Assembly (NCBI GenBank): GCA_002683135.1
Contig: NYSS01000106.1
Span: forward strand, 1 to 56,479
Direction: 5' to 3'
Origin: Planctomycetota bacterium
GTDB lineage: Bacteria > Planctomycetota > GCA-002687715
Length of the DNA: 56,479 nt
Part shown: piece after piece, positions 17,919-26,840 of the stretch
Layout: every line of letters starts with the position of its first letter
Numbering within the stretch: position 1 is the stretch's first letter
Position numbers and translations under genes: made by a program
Notes under the pieces: generated by a model
Database searches by the model: none
Told to the model about the DNA's origin: nothing
Seen by the model: only the letters and a program-made list of their open reading frames with translations

Positions 17919-19700
17919 CTAGGCGTGAGCGTCGTCGGTCTTGATGACATCACCGCCGAAGGTGTCGAGGATACGGCGAACCCCCGGGTCCTCGTAGACC
18001 TTGGTTTGCCGCGGGCGTTTGTTGTCCTGCTCCGCCGTGGGGACCACGTAAGCGGTGTGCAGGCGCATGCCGAAGACCGCGACGATCGCCGCCTCGACGG
18101 TGTCCCTCAACCCGCCCTCGAGTTGTTTCTGCTTGAAGTCGGCGCCAGGCGGCAATCGCAACGTCAGGCTCGCCCCGTCAATCGCCTCAGGTACCGCTTC
18201 CCGAACCAGGCTCGCGGCCCGCGGTTTCTGCTCCCGCACAGCGTCGACGACCTTCGTCCACTCCGCGCGGACCACCTCAACGGGCGGTGGACCGGTGCGC
18301 CGCGCCCGAGGCGCGGACGGCGCCTCCTCAACCGCAGCCGGCGGCGCGGACGGTGCCTCCTCAACCGCAGCCGGCGGCGCGGACGGTGCCTCCTCAACCG
18401 CAGCCGGCGGAGCGGACGGCGCCTCCTTGACCACAGCCGGCGGCGCGGACGGCGCCACCTTGACCGCAGCTCGCGGCGTGGACGGCGCCTCCTCGGCTTG
18501 GACCCGCGGCGCTGGCCGCTGGGCCCGAGATTTTCGCGGCGCCAGGGTGCGCTCGCCGGAGGGCAACGGCTCGTCGTCCCGCGCCCCCAGCCTGGAGATG
18601 ATCTCCCGAACCGGGAGCAGATCCGTGGAGCGCGCGATCTTGAGGAAGGTCAGCTCGAGCTGCAAGCGGCCCTGCCCCGCGAGCTTGATCTCGCGCCGGG
18701 CGTTGAGGCAGAGACGGAGGGCGAGGAGCAGACGATCGATCTCGAAATGCTCGCGGATGATCGAAACCAGCCCGGCCCGACGGCCATCCCCGCCACCGGG
18801 AAGATCACGGGCTTCCCGCACCATGGCCTCGCGGAAAAGCTCGGTCACCTGCCCGAGAATTTCCTCGCCATCACGGCCGGACTCGAAGGCAGCGGTGAGG
18901 CCGTCCATCACGTCCCCCGCGTCTCCTCGAGCCACGGGCTCGATGATGTCCCCGAGGACCTGACTGTCGATGCGACCCAGCACTCGGTCAAGGTCTTCAA
19001 GGCCTGCCTCACTCCCGGCGAAGGACACGAGCTGGTCCAGCAAGCTCAAGCTGTCCCTCAAACCGCCTTCGCTGCGAACCGCGATCTCGTGCAAAACGTC
19101 TTGGGCGACGTTCAGGCCCTCCTGCTGCCCCACCCACGCGAGCCGCCCAACGATATCGCCAAGGGAGATCCGACGAAATTCGTACCGCTGGCAACGGGAG
19201 ACGATCGTCTCCAGCACCGCGTGGGCCTCGGTCGTCGCGAACACAAACCGGACGTGCGCCGGGGGCTCCTCCAGGGTCTTCAACAAGGCGTTGAAGGCCT
19301 GGGTCGTGAGCATGTGGACCTCGTCGATGATGTAGACCTTGAAGCGCGCGTGCGCGGGCGCGTACGCGACGTTGTCACGGATCGCGCGGATCTCGTCGAT
19401 GCCACGGTTCGACGCCCCGTCGACCTCCATGACGTCGATGTCCTCACCCCGGGCGATCGACTCGCACATGTCGCACGTACCGCACGGCTCTCCGTCTCGG
19501 ACATCGGGGCAGTTCAACGCCTTCGCCAGGATGCGAGCCATCGAGGTCTTGCCCACGCCCCGGCTCCCGGCGAAGAGGAACGCGTTGGCGACCCGATCCT
19601 CCTTCAGCGCATTCCGCAGCGTCGTGGCTACAGGGTCCTGGCCCACGACGTCCTTGAACGTCTTCGGTCGATACTTCCGGTGGTACGGCTCGTAGCTCAC
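17919..19700 (-). CDS. dnaX: DNA polymerase III gamma/tau subunit
   Basis: A 593-residue clamp-loader ATPase. Walker A is GSRGVGKTS (45-53), the zinc-binding cysteines are 64, 73, 76 and 79, the Walker B/DExx region is YIIDEVHML, and the SRC motif is in VSRCQRYEF. AAA+ domains cover about 1-240 and the collar domain about 245-370. A low-complexity Ala/Pro/Val/Glu linker (about 395-470), built from 11-residue repeats, precedes a tau-like C-terminal domain (about 470-593). I saw no obvious slippery heptamer of the E. coli gamma type. It is followed by ybaB and preceded by SRP RNA on the same strand, a conserved bacterial arrangement. Confidence 0.95.
   Translation of the reverse strand: MSYEPYHRKYRPKTFKDVVGQDPVATTLRNALKEDRVANAFLFAGSRGVGKTSMARILAKALNCPDVRDGEPCGTCDMCESIARGEDIDVMEVDGASNRGIDEIRAIRDNVAYAPAHARFKVYIIDEVHMLTTQAFNALLKTLEEPPAHVRFVFATTEAHAVLETIVSRCQRYEFRRISLGDIVGRLAWVGQQEGLNVAQDVLHEIAVRSEGGLRDSLSLLDQLVSFAGSEAGLEDLDRVLGRIDSQVLGDIIEPVARGDAGDVMDGLTAAFESGRDGEEILGQVTELFREAMVREARDLPGGGDGRRAGLVSIIREHFEIDRLLLALRLCLNARREIKLAGQGRLQLELTFLKIARSTDLLPVREIISRLGARDDEPLPSGERTLAPRKSRAQRPAPRVQAEEAPSTPRAAVKVAPSAPPAVVKEAPSAPPAAVEEAPSAPPAAVEEAPSAPPAAVEEAPSAPRARRTGPPPVEVVRAEWTKVVDAVREQKPRAASLVREAVPEAIDGASLTLRLPPGADFKQKQLEGGLRDTVEAAIVAVFGMRLHTAYVVPTAEQDNKRPRQTKVYEDPGVRRILDTFGGDVIKTDDAHA
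18313..18500. repeat. 33-bp tandem repeat inside dnaX linker
   Basis: The motif GCGGACGGYGCCTCCT recurs at 18313, 18346, 18379, 18412, 18445 and (as GTGGACGG) 18478, a period of exactly 33 bases or 11 codons. Copies 1-3 are nearly identical and outer ones diverge, the usual picture of recent unequal duplication at one end. It encodes APSAPPAAVEE-type units in the flexible linker. Confidence 0.85.
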
Positions 19701-19770
19701 GCGTCCATCGCTCCCGGGAAAATCGGAGTCGAAGCTCCTTCATCCCCTGCCCCCCGGCGCCGAAGCGTCC

Positions 19771-19907
19771 GGGAGAGGGAGCCACCCCCCGGTCATGCGA
19801 TTCCACGACACACGGCCAGCACCACTTAAGGCTGCTCGGTTCCCCGCCTGACCTGGTTCGTGAGTGTCCGTTGCATGGGACACGATCGAGGAGTGGCTCC
19901 CTCCCCC
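19771..19907 (-). ncRNA. ffs: Signal recognition particle RNA (4.5S-type)
   Basis: On the minus strand the apical core reads CCAGGTCAGG, CGG, GGAA, CCG, AGCAGCC, the universal SRP helix 8 with its symmetric and asymmetric loops and a GGAA tetraloop (about 19831-19857). The ends close in a long stem: GGGAGAGGGAGCCAC (19771-19785, plus strand) pairs with GTGGCTCCCTCCCCC (19893-19907) with about 14 of 15 pairs. The RNA binds Ffh for co-translational targeting. It lies directly upstream of dnaX, as scr does in Bacillus. Exact ends are approximate; no Alu domain was recognised. A UUCG hairpin (CCGGACGC/GCGCCGG, about 19752-19770) follows the 3' end and may terminate it. Confidence 0.88.
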
Positions 19908-19966
19908 TGACGTCCGACGATACCGGCCCGACTGGGGAGCACGACATCGTAGGCCACCCCCCCCGT

Positions 19967-20971
19967 TCAATAAAGGTCCGTGTCGAACGTCGGCTCCCGG
20001 AACGCCGCCGCTGCGGGATTTCGGCTCCCGGAGCAAGTCCCGTCGAACGGACACCGCAGCCCACAGTCCAGGTCAGAGGCCTGGAGGAACGAACAGCTTG
20101 CCTCCAGGGTGCACGGCCCCGTGGTGCACACCGGAGCGTGTCCGTAAAAACAGCAATTACGGCCGATCATCCACAACAACCGGTCAAGAGTCGCGACGTC
20201 GACGACTTCGGCCATGAGCCGCCCGGCCTCGACTCCGGCGAGGCGTATGCGCGCGTCCTCTGCCTCCGACATCTCCCCACCCCCCAGCAGGTCCCGCGCC
20301 CGAGCGCCCTTCAACTGAATCGCGCCTGTCCGGAGCAACACGCGGAGGAGGTGGTAGTCGACCGGCAATCCGAGCGCTTTCGGGTCGACCGGCTCGAAAA
20401 CGCCCGCCACTCTGAGGTACTGGATCAACAGGAAGCTCTTCTTCCTGACTGGATCCCGGTAGGCGTGGAAGCGAGACAGGCGCTCGAGCAGACCGGTTTT
20501 GCCTTCCAAGCGGCCCTTCGAGGCCGCGAGGAGGTGCGCCGTCGCACCGGAATAGCCGTCAAGGAGCCGCGCCGCCGCGTCGCGCAACAAGGCGACCCGC
20601 TCCTCGACCCGGTCAACCGTACTCGACGCCGGGTCCCCATCGTCCGAGAGCCAGGCACGCAGCTCATCCCCCGTAACCGACTGAAGCCTGCCCGCCGTGA
20701 AGCGCTCCGGATCCTCATCGAGCCGCGCGCGCAACCGGTGCACGAGGTAGTCGCTCCCTCGGTAGGAGACCCCGTCGACCACGCCGGCGAGCGTCCGAGT
20801 CTGCTGACAGATCGCGATCCACGCGAGATGGAAATCTGGGACCCGCACCGCGGACTCCGGATTCCGCGGCGCCGGGGCGAAGTGCTCCGTGCGAGGAGAG
20901 ATCTCGAGCAGACGCGCGGCGAGGTCGCGGCAGCGTCGCCGATCCACCAGGGTCACCAGTTGCCCGGACAT
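19967..20971 (-). CDS. HhH/DNA-glycosylase-like protein with C-terminal Cys cluster (uncertain)
   Basis: A 334-residue protein from ATG 20971, which has AGGTGG eight bases upstream; a GTG three codons earlier is the alternative. The body is helical, with a segment YRDPVRKKSFLLIQYLR followed by LPVDYHLLRVLLRTGAIQL that recalls iron-sulfur-loop proteins of the HhH-GPD (endonuclease III) superfamily. The C-terminus has seven cysteines within about 45 residues (CCFYGHAPVC, GPC, ASC, DCGLRC, GTC), plausibly an Fe-S or zinc site. I cannot name the family with certainty. It is upstream of the SRP RNA on the same strand. A role in DNA or nucleic-acid repair is inference. Confidence 0.6.
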   Translation of the reverse strand: MSGQLVTLVDRRRCRDLAARLLEISPRTEHFAPAPRNPESAVRVPDFHLAWIAICQQTRTLAGVVDGVSYRGSDYLVHRLRARLDEDPERFTAGRLQSVTGDELRAWLSDDGDPASSTVDRVEERVALLRDAAARLLDGYSGATAHLLAASKGRLEGKTGLLERLSRFHAYRDPVRKKSFLLIQYLRVAGVFEPVDPKALGLPVDYHLLRVLLRTGAIQLKGARARDLLGGGEMSEAEDARIRLAGVEAGRLMAEVVDVATLDRLLWMIGRNCCFYGHAPVCTTGPCTLEASCSFLQASDLDCGLRCPFDGTCSGSRNPAAAAFREPTFDTDLY

Positions 20972-21173
20972 GGGTGCCACCTATCAGCTATCACCACCTC
21001 GCTGTCAAGGGCCTGACGCAGAAGCGGGTGACGCGAGAAGGCTCGGCGTGACATCTCGCAGGCAACGTCGCTCCCCCAGTAAGCGGGATTTAAGAAAAGG
21101 CCTCCAACAAAAGGGCTCTGAGGACTAGGATCCGGGCAGAGCGAGCCGGCCTCAACCGCTGGGAGAGTCCGTC

Positions 21174-22181
21174 ATGATCCGTGCCCTCATCGTTACCGCC
21201 CTCACTTTGCTTGCCGTGGTCGCCCCGGCCCAACAACAGGTCTGCCACGGCTACAACTACACCAGCAACAGCGCGAGCCTCTTCCAGGTGCTCGCGGGCG
21301 TGGAGCAGGGCATCCTCTACGTGGTACCCGGGACAGCCCCATTCCTGGCCAACCAGGTCCAGCTGTTCTTCGCCAATCCACCCGGCACCGGAGGTGTCAT
21401 CAGCATCACCCCAGCCCAGGGGACGATGCGGCTCGAGACCGCCGACCCCGTAACCGGACTGCCGTCGGGAACGGTCCTCGCCAGTGGCCCCGTGGCGTCG
21501 GGAAATACAGGCATCATCGCGATCGGAGCCGGATGGCGTGGCTTCTCATTTCCGTCGATGGCGTTCGCGTCGAACCAGCTGATCTGGGTCATCTTCACCG
21601 TCGCGCCATACCCAGGACCTGGCAACCTGGGGGTCCAGAACGGGGGACCCGACACCGTCACGTCGAGCCGGAACACCGGGAACGGCTGGGGCGCCCTCAG
21701 CGTGGCGGACCGCTTCAAGCTGAGGTTCCGCTCCCCCAACTGCAACCCCGCCGGATCGGGCCCCCAGTGGATCACCATCGGCGGCGGCTGCGTCGCGTCG
21801 ACAGGATTCACCCCAACGCTGACGCCAAACGGCCTTCCTGCTTTGGGGGCGAGCGTATCGCTCACCGTCGGCAACGCGATCCCGGGACAGATGGCGCATC
21901 TGTTCTTTTCGATCGGCGTCAGCCCTGGCGGCGCCACCGTGCTACCGAACGGATGCCCCCTGTGGCTGGACTGGGCATCGTTCCTCAGCTTCGTCCAGTT
22001 GGGCAGCAACCCGCTTCTGCAACTTCCGGTGAACGCCACTGGGTCCGCCTCGTTCCCCCTCGGAGTTCCCGTCAACGTCGGGATCATAGGGGTGCCTATC
22101 GGTTTCCAGGCGGCCGTCGACGATCCTGGTGTACAGGGCTTCAGCGCCACCGAAGCGGAGCTCGCCATCGTCGGGTGGTAG
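21174..22181 (+). CDS. Secreted protein with shared C-terminal beta domain
   Basis: A 335-residue exported protein: signal peptide about 1-21 ending in Ala-Pro-Ala-Gln, a Gly/Ser/Thr-rich beta-strand region (about 22-195) and a C-terminal domain (about 200-335) that begins GGGCVASTGFTPTLTPNGLP and ends near FQAAVDDPGVQGFSATE. The same domain ends several other exported proteins in this window. Start ATG 21174 is preceded by GGGAGAG. No catalytic motif. A cell-surface or secreted structural role is possible. Confidence 0.7.
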   Translation: MIRALIVTALTLLAVVAPAQQQVCHGYNYTSNSASLFQVLAGVEQGILYVVPGTAPFLANQVQLFFANPPGTGGVISITPAQGTMRLETADPVTGLPSGTVLASGPVASGNTGIIAIGAGWRGFSFPSMAFASNQLIWVIFTVAPYPGPGNLGVQNGGPDTVTSSRNTGNGWGALSVADRFKLRFRSPNCNPAGSGPQWITIGGGCVASTGFTPTLTPNGLPALGASVSLTVGNAIPGQMAHLFFSIGVSPGGATVLPNGCPLWLDWASFLSFVQLGSNPLLQLPVNATGSASFPLGVPVNVGIIGVPIGFQAAVDDPGVQGFSATEAELAIVGW

Positions 22182-22222
22182 GAGCGATCTCACGGCGGCC
22201 GAGTTGAGCCCCCCGCGGCCAG

Positions 22223-22264
22223 AAAAAGGGACGAGCCCCCGGCGTTTGACCGCTCGGGGGCTCG
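22223..22264 (-). terminator. Intrinsic terminator of the tRNA-Ser/tadA transcript
   Basis: A 10-bp stem CGAGCCCCCG (22232-22241) with CGGGGGCTCG (22255-22264) lies 6 bases beyond the 3' end of tRNA-Ser(GGA). On the minus strand it is followed after TCCC by TTTTT (complement of 22223-22227), the classical stem plus U-run. It can also act weakly for the convergent secreted-protein gene. Confidence 0.8.
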
Positions 22265-22270
22265 CTTATA

Positions 22271-22360
<90 letters not shown>

Positions 22361-22398
22361 GATGTCGCCTCGCACACCCCGCGCGAACGGAGCTTGTA

Positions 22399-22489
22399 TG
22401 GCGGTGAGGTAGGGATTCGAACCCTAGGTACCCTTGCGGGTACACCGGTTTTCGAAACCGGCCCGTTCGACCAACTCCGGCACCTCACC
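22399..22489 (-). tRNA. tRNA-Ser (anticodon CGA)
   Basis: A 91-base class II tRNA on the minus strand with encoded CCA. Acceptor GGTGAGG/CCTCACC, anticodon stem CCGGT/ACCGG around TTCGAAA (anticodon CGA), long variable arm with GTACCCGCAAGGGTAC, and T-arm TAGGGTTCGAATCCCTA. It lies between tadA and tRNA-Ser(GGA), probably on one transcript. Confidence 0.97.
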
Positions 22490-22504
22490 GAACGGTGCGG
22501 AAGT

Positions 22505-23005
22505 CTATGAATGAGAGCGGGCTCCGTCAACGGGCGGCTGCCCCCCATTCCCCCTACCCCTGCGATCTCGGAAGAACGTCCGCAAAATCTCCGAACACTC
22601 GGCCTCGAGGAGTCCGGCGTCAGGCTTGACCCGGTGATTCAGCCTCGGCTCCTCGACCACGTTGAGAATAGACCCACAAGCCCCCGCCTTGGGGTCCCCT
22701 GCCCCGTAGACGAGGCGCGGCAGTCGAGCCAGGACGATCGCGCCAGCGCACATGGCGCAGGGCTCGGGCGTCACATACAGCGTGCAGTCCTCAAGCCGCC
22801 AGCTCTCCAGATGCGCCGCCGCCGCGGTGATCGCGATCATCTCCGCGTGAGCCGTCGGGTCGTTGAGCATCTCACGTTGGTTGTGGCCCCTACCGATGAC
22901 CCGTCCCTGGTGAACGACCACGGCCCCGACGGGCACCTCCCCCGCGTCCGCGGCCTCCACCGCTTCGCGCATCGCCTGACGCATGAACCGTTCGTCGTCA
23001 TTCAC
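22505..23005 (-). CDS. tadA: tRNA-specific adenosine deaminase
   Basis: A 166-residue zinc deaminase. HAE (53-55) gives the zinc histidine and catalytic glutamate, and PEPCAMC (80-86) gives the two zinc cysteines; AGAIVLARLPRLVYGAGDPKAGACGS follows the TadA pattern. It converts A34 to inosine in tRNA-Arg(ACG). The start is GTG 23005, overlapping the stop of the mechanosensitive channel gene (GTGA). It is followed by two tRNA-Ser genes. The C-terminal 20 residues are Arg/Gly-rich and probably disordered. Confidence 0.95.
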   Translation of the reverse strand: MNDDERFMRQAMREAVEAADAGEVPVGAVVVHQGRVIGRGHNQREMLNDPTAHAEMIAITAAAAHLESWRLEDCTLYVTPEPCAMCAGAIVLARLPRLVYGAGDPKAGACGSILNVVEEPRLNHRVKPDAGLLEAECSEILRTFFRDRRGRGNGGQPPVDGARSHS

Positions 23006-26000
23006 TCGGAATCCCCAACGGTACCGTCCGAAGGCCCGGAGGCCACCTCTTCAGCGGCCGCACGCTGCGCGTCTTCATCTGACGGTTGCTGCGGCAGACT
23101 GACGTCCTTGCCACCGCCGACGGACGTCTTGCGTGGGCCGCGTGGCGGCTCGACGCGCGCCGTTCGGACAACCGCTTCGACGTCCGTGCTGCGCAGGTGC
23201 AGGTCCCGCTGCGGGAACGGGATCTCGACGTCCGCGTCGCGGAAGCGGGCCAGCATGGCCGCCCGCAGGTCGCCCGCGATCTGCATGCGATTGTCGCTCA
23301 TGAGCGCCCAGAACCGGACGCTGAAATCGAGGCTGTTGTCGCCGAAACCCACGAAGTAAATCGATGGCCCCGGCTTCTTGAGCACGAGGCCATGGTCGTC
23401 GAGGCACTCCTGGATGATCTCCATCACGTCGCGGACATCGGAGTCGTAGCCGACGCCGACCGCGACGGTCGTTCGCAGCAACGGCGAACCGGAGGAGCGA
23501 TTGATGAGCTTGCCCGTGACGAGGTCCGCGTTGGGCACGACCACGCCGACGTTGTCGAACGTCATGATCGTCGTCGAGCGCAGATTGATCTTCTCGACCG
23601 TCCCCATCGCGTCCGCGATGACCACCTGGTCACCGACCTTGAGGGGCCGCTCTACCAGCAGCATGATCCCCGAGATGAAGTTCGTCACGAGCTCCTTCAG
23701 CCCCAGGCCAATGCCGATGCCCAGAGCCGAGACCACGTAGGTGATCTGGTCCCCCTCCACATGCAACAGGTTCAGGGAAATGACGGCCCCAATCCCGACC
23801 ACGACGTACGACGTCAGGGTGAGGATCGCGTAACCGAGTCCCTGGTCCAGGCTGGTCGCTGGCAGGACGAGGAACTGCAGCCACCGCCTGTAGTGCTTGA
23901 GCACCGTGACCGTGCCCCAGATCGCGGCCAGACCTACAAACAGCCCTCCTCCCGTGAGGTCACCGCCGTCGCCAAACAGGGGGACATCGAGGAACGCCCA
24001 GTTCATGCGCTGCCACGCGGTCACGAGCGCGACGACACTCGGGATCAGCACCACCAGCCGCAGGGACATCCGACCGAGCATGTCCCAGAACCACTTGCGG
24101 CCCTCGGCGATGAACTGCTGCGCACCGTCGTAGGCATCGGACCGGACGACCCGCGCCCAGTCCCGATCGGGCAACAGGCGCCGCAAGAGAGAGCGATAGA
24201 CCAGGAAAGCCGCCGCCAGGATCCCCAACGTCATGAGCAGACGGGTCGCGAAGTAATCCACCGCCTCGTGGTAGCGCAGCGCGTTGAGGGCGAGCAAGAA
24301 CAGCACCGCGCCGATGACCACCGGGTACAGCATCAAGACGAGGGTCATGGCGGACGCTGCTACCTGGCCCTCGCCGCGGATCATCTGTCGTATCACGGAC
24401 GGCCGGCAGACTCCGACCAGCACGATGATCGAGAAGGCGCTGGTGTAGAGGAACCACCAGAACTGAATCAGGCCCGGGTTGACCTCCCCGTAACCTCCGG
24501 CGTCCATCAGCAGCCCGAGGCCGACGAACACGAGGGACACGTTCAGCATCCACCGCCCGGACCGATGAAAGGTCCGGGCCAGCGCGTTATTGACGTCGAT
24601 CAACCGGTCGTCAGGATCGGTCGGGTGAAACAGCGCGTCGAGCATCACCCGCGCGAAGCGGTACGCGAAGGGCGTCAGGGCGATTACCGCCGGGACGCCC
24701 TCCTTCCAAGGCCACACACCCCAAACGGCGCAGAGGCCGCAAAAGCCGAGGCCGATGAGGAAAGCGAACTCCGACCGTCGCACGCCCGCGGCGACCACAC
24801 ACCACAGACCAGCGTCCTTCCCTTCCCGCGTCTCGAGCCACGAGTAGGTCGCGGGCAGCTTCTTGTGGATGACGACGAACAGGGCGAGGAGCGAGCACAC
24901 GACGATCACCGACGCGATGAGCCGGCCACGGTTCTCTTCTTCGGTCGCGGCCGCCCACCATCGCTCCTTGGTATCGCTGACGGCCGCGGCCGCGTACCGG
25001 GGAAACGACGCCGCGTCGGCGAACGCGCGCTTGAGGGCGTCAGTGGAGATCAGTGAGTCCTCACGACTCCAAAGGAGCCGTGAGCCCAGCTCTGCGACGC
25101 TCCGCCCCAGGCCGTCATGAACGAGGGAGAGCTGCTCATGTTCGTTCTGCGTCTCCCCCCAGAGGGCGACCTCGGCCAACTTCCACTTGCGGACCGCCTC
25201 CATGTAGAGGGTGGGCAGCTCGGCCCAGGTCGCCAGGTCCCGATCCGAGGCCTGGGCCGCTCGAGCGGCAGCGAGCAGCCCCTCTTCGTCGAGGTCGCGC
25301 CCCAGGTTGCGCATCAGGTTGATGGCTTCACGCTGACGGCGCCGCGCTTGCCGACGGTCCGCCGACAACCCCGCGGTGGACGCCGCGAGACGATCCAACC
25401 TCGCCTCGTTCTCCACGAGTAAGGTCGCGAGTTCATCGGTGGAGAGCCCGAGCTGCTCCTCCCCCAACTCCTCCGCCAGGACCCGCGCTTCAGCCAGGTC
25501 GATGGCGATCAGCCCCGTCGCCACCCGGCTCGTCCAGTCCGCCAGGATCCGGCTGGCCTCGTCTCGATTCGACTCGGAGTCGAGCTTGCCCAGCTCCATC
25601 TCCAGGAACGGGCGCGCGTGTGCGGGAGCCGCCGCCAGATACGCATCAAGATCCGCCCGCGTTCGCCGCCGCGCCGCCTTGGCGACGTCCGCCAGCATCG
25701 TCACACGCTTGGAGATGGCATCGAGGCGCGTCGCGGTAGCCTTCAGCTCGCGCTCCGCGATCTCCTTGGTGAGCCGCGCCTTCTCGGTCCGGAGCGCGAG
25801 CATCTCCGGGAGCGCCTCCGCCTCGGCGACGACAAGGCGGCTCTCACCGTCGCGAAGAGCAATGAGCTTGAGAAAGGCATCCTCGCGCACCCCCCAGAGC
25901 GCCGCGGGGAGCGCCTGTGAAGACTCCAGGGCGGCCACCGACTCCTGCGCCTCGTCCCAAACGGTTCGCGACGCCGCGACCAAGTTGCGCTGCTCGGAGA

Positions 26001-26475
26001 GCACGCTCCCCACCTCGCTGCTGTCGGTGAGCGCCTCATTCGCCTTCGCGAGCGCCTCCTTGCGGCGGTCATGCTCGGCCTTGACCCTGCTCTGCTCCTG
26101 TCGCAGCGCCTCCAGGTTGTCGCTTGTGGCGGGGTCGATGCCCGCAAATCGGTCCGCCGCCGGGAGGCTCCGCTTCAGCCCGTCAATCGCGCTGGCCATC
26201 TCAGCGAGAGTGCGCGCCTGGCGCTGCCCGGCGGACTTCAACGCCGCGGCCATGTTGATCTGGGCGGTCAGCGTCTCGCCCAGCTGCTCCCTGAACGCCT
26301 CGTCGGCCTGCTTCTCGACCTCGGCCTTGCCGGCTTCGATGCGCTTGGCCAGCAAGTCAAGATCCGCGAGCAATCCTTCGCGTTCCGACAGCGGGACCGC
26401 GAGCAGAGACGGGGGTGGGTCGCCCTGGCTAAGGGCGACCGACGCGAGGGAAACGAGACAGACGAGAATGCGCAC
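23002..26475 (-). CDS. Large MscS-family mechanosensitive channel (MscK/YjeP-like)
   Basis: A 1157-residue protein: signal peptide about 1-16, a long alpha-helical coiled-coil periplasmic region (about 30-500), about ten hydrophobic segments (from about 520), and a C-terminal MscS domain (about 890-1100) with the pore helix GIGIGLGLKELVTNFISG and the beta-domain RPLKVGDQVVIADAMGTVEKINLRSTTI. The last 60 residues are charged and probably disordered. It resembles the MscK/MscM class of large channels that open at high membrane tension. It overlaps tadA by four bases, so channel and deaminase are probably co-translated. Confidence 0.9.
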   Translation of the reverse strand: MRILVCLVSLASVALSQGDPPPSLLAVPLSEREGLLADLDLLAKRIEAGKAEVEKQADEAFREQLGETLTAQINMAAALKSAGQRQARTLAEMASAIDGLKRSLPAADRFAGIDPATSDNLEALRQEQSRVKAEHDRRKEALAKANEALTDSSEVGSVLSEQRNLVAASRTVWDEAQESVAALESSQALPAALWGVREDAFLKLIALRDGESRLVVAEAEALPEMLALRTEKARLTKEIAERELKATATRLDAISKRVTMLADVAKAARRRTRADLDAYLAAAPAHARPFLEMELGKLDSESNRDEASRILADWTSRVATGLIAIDLAEARVLAEELGEEQLGLSTDELATLLVENEARLDRLAASTAGLSADRRQARRRQREAINLMRNLGRDLDEEGLLAAARAAQASDRDLATWAELPTLYMEAVRKWKLAEVALWGETQNEHEQLSLVHDGLGRSVAELGSRLLWSREDSLISTDALKRAFADAASFPRYAAAAVSDTKERWWAAATEEENRGRLIASVIVVCSLLALFVVIHKKLPATYSWLETREGKDAGLWCVVAAGVRRSEFAFLIGLGFCGLCAVWGVWPWKEGVPAVIALTPFAYRFARVMLDALFHPTDPDDRLIDVNNALARTFHRSGRWMLNVSLVFVGLGLLMDAGGYGEVNPGLIQFWWFLYTSAFSIIVLVGVCRPSVIRQMIRGEGQVAASAMTLVLMLYPVVIGAVLFLLALNALRYHEAVDYFATRLLMTLGILAAAFLVYRSLLRRLLPDRDWARVVRSDAYDGAQQFIAEGRKWFWDMLGRMSLRLVVLIPSVVALVTAWQRMNWAFLDVPLFGDGGDLTGGGLFVGLAAIWGTVTVLKHYRRWLQFLVLPATSLDQGLGYAILTLTSYVVVGIGAVISLNLLHVEGDQITYVVSALGIGIGLGLKELVTNFISGIMLLVERPLKVGDQVVIADAMGTVEKINLRSTTIMTFDNVGVVVPNADLVTGKLINRSSGSPLLRTTVAVGVGYDSDVRDVMEIIQECLDDHGLVLKKPGPSIYFVGFGDNSLDFSVRFWALMSDNRMQIAGDLRAAMLARFRDADVEIPFPQRDLHLRSTDVEAVVRTARVEPPRGPRKTSVGGGKDVSLPQQPSDEDAQRAAAEEVASGPSDGTVGDSE

Positions 26476-26552
26476 GCGGGGCTGCTCCTTGTGCCGCCGT
26501 TGGCCGGCGTCGTGCGGATGGTAGCATCGGCCCGGAGGGATTGAACCGCGTC

Positions 26553-26840
26553 ATGGGTCGGACCGAAGTCATCATCCTGCTCTCCTTCGTCCTCATTGGT
26601 GGCGGCGCCATCGCGCTGGAAAGCGCGGGTCCGTCAGCAGTTCGGATCATCGGCATCACCGCCTGCCTGCTCCTCGTCACCCTGACGGTGGTCGGGCTCG
26701 TCATGCGGGCCCGCGTCCAGAAGCGCCGGTCATTCGGGGCCAGCGCCCCGAGGGACGTCAACGTCCCAGGTAACGCAACCCGCGCAGCTTCGACGCTCGC
26801 CCCATCGGCACGATCCGATTCGCCGGATCAGAGGGATTGA
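26553..26840 (+). CDS. Small two-segment membrane protein (tentative)
   Basis: From ATG 26553 this gives 95 residues with two hydrophobic helices (about 5-24, VIILLSFVLIGGGAIAL, and 30-50, IIGITACLLLVTLTVVGLVM), then a basic, Ser/Arg-rich tail. A GGAGGG lies upstream (26534-26539); TTG 26541 is too close to it. It diverges from the mechanosensitive channel gene, and its last 80 bases overlap the 3' end of the convergent thioredoxin-like gene. No family recognised. Confidence 0.45.
   Translation: MGRTEVIILLSFVLIGGGAIALESAGPSAVRIIGITACLLLVTLTVVGLVMRARVQKRRSFGASAPRDVNVPGNATRAASTLAPSARSDSPDQRD

Noticed and set aside
18313..18500. CRISPR-like repeats
   Set aside because: Units are contiguous 33-bp copies without spacers, in frame within dnaX.
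17835..19829. 664-codon plus-strand ORF across dnaX
   Set aside because: Antisense of dnaX, rich in Arg/Pro/Leu, without family resemblance; long antisense frames are expected at this GC content.
23086..25056. 656-codon plus-strand ORF across the mechanosensitive channel gene
   Set aside because: Antisense of a clear MscS gene, with a His/Arg/Asp-rich composition typical of shadows.
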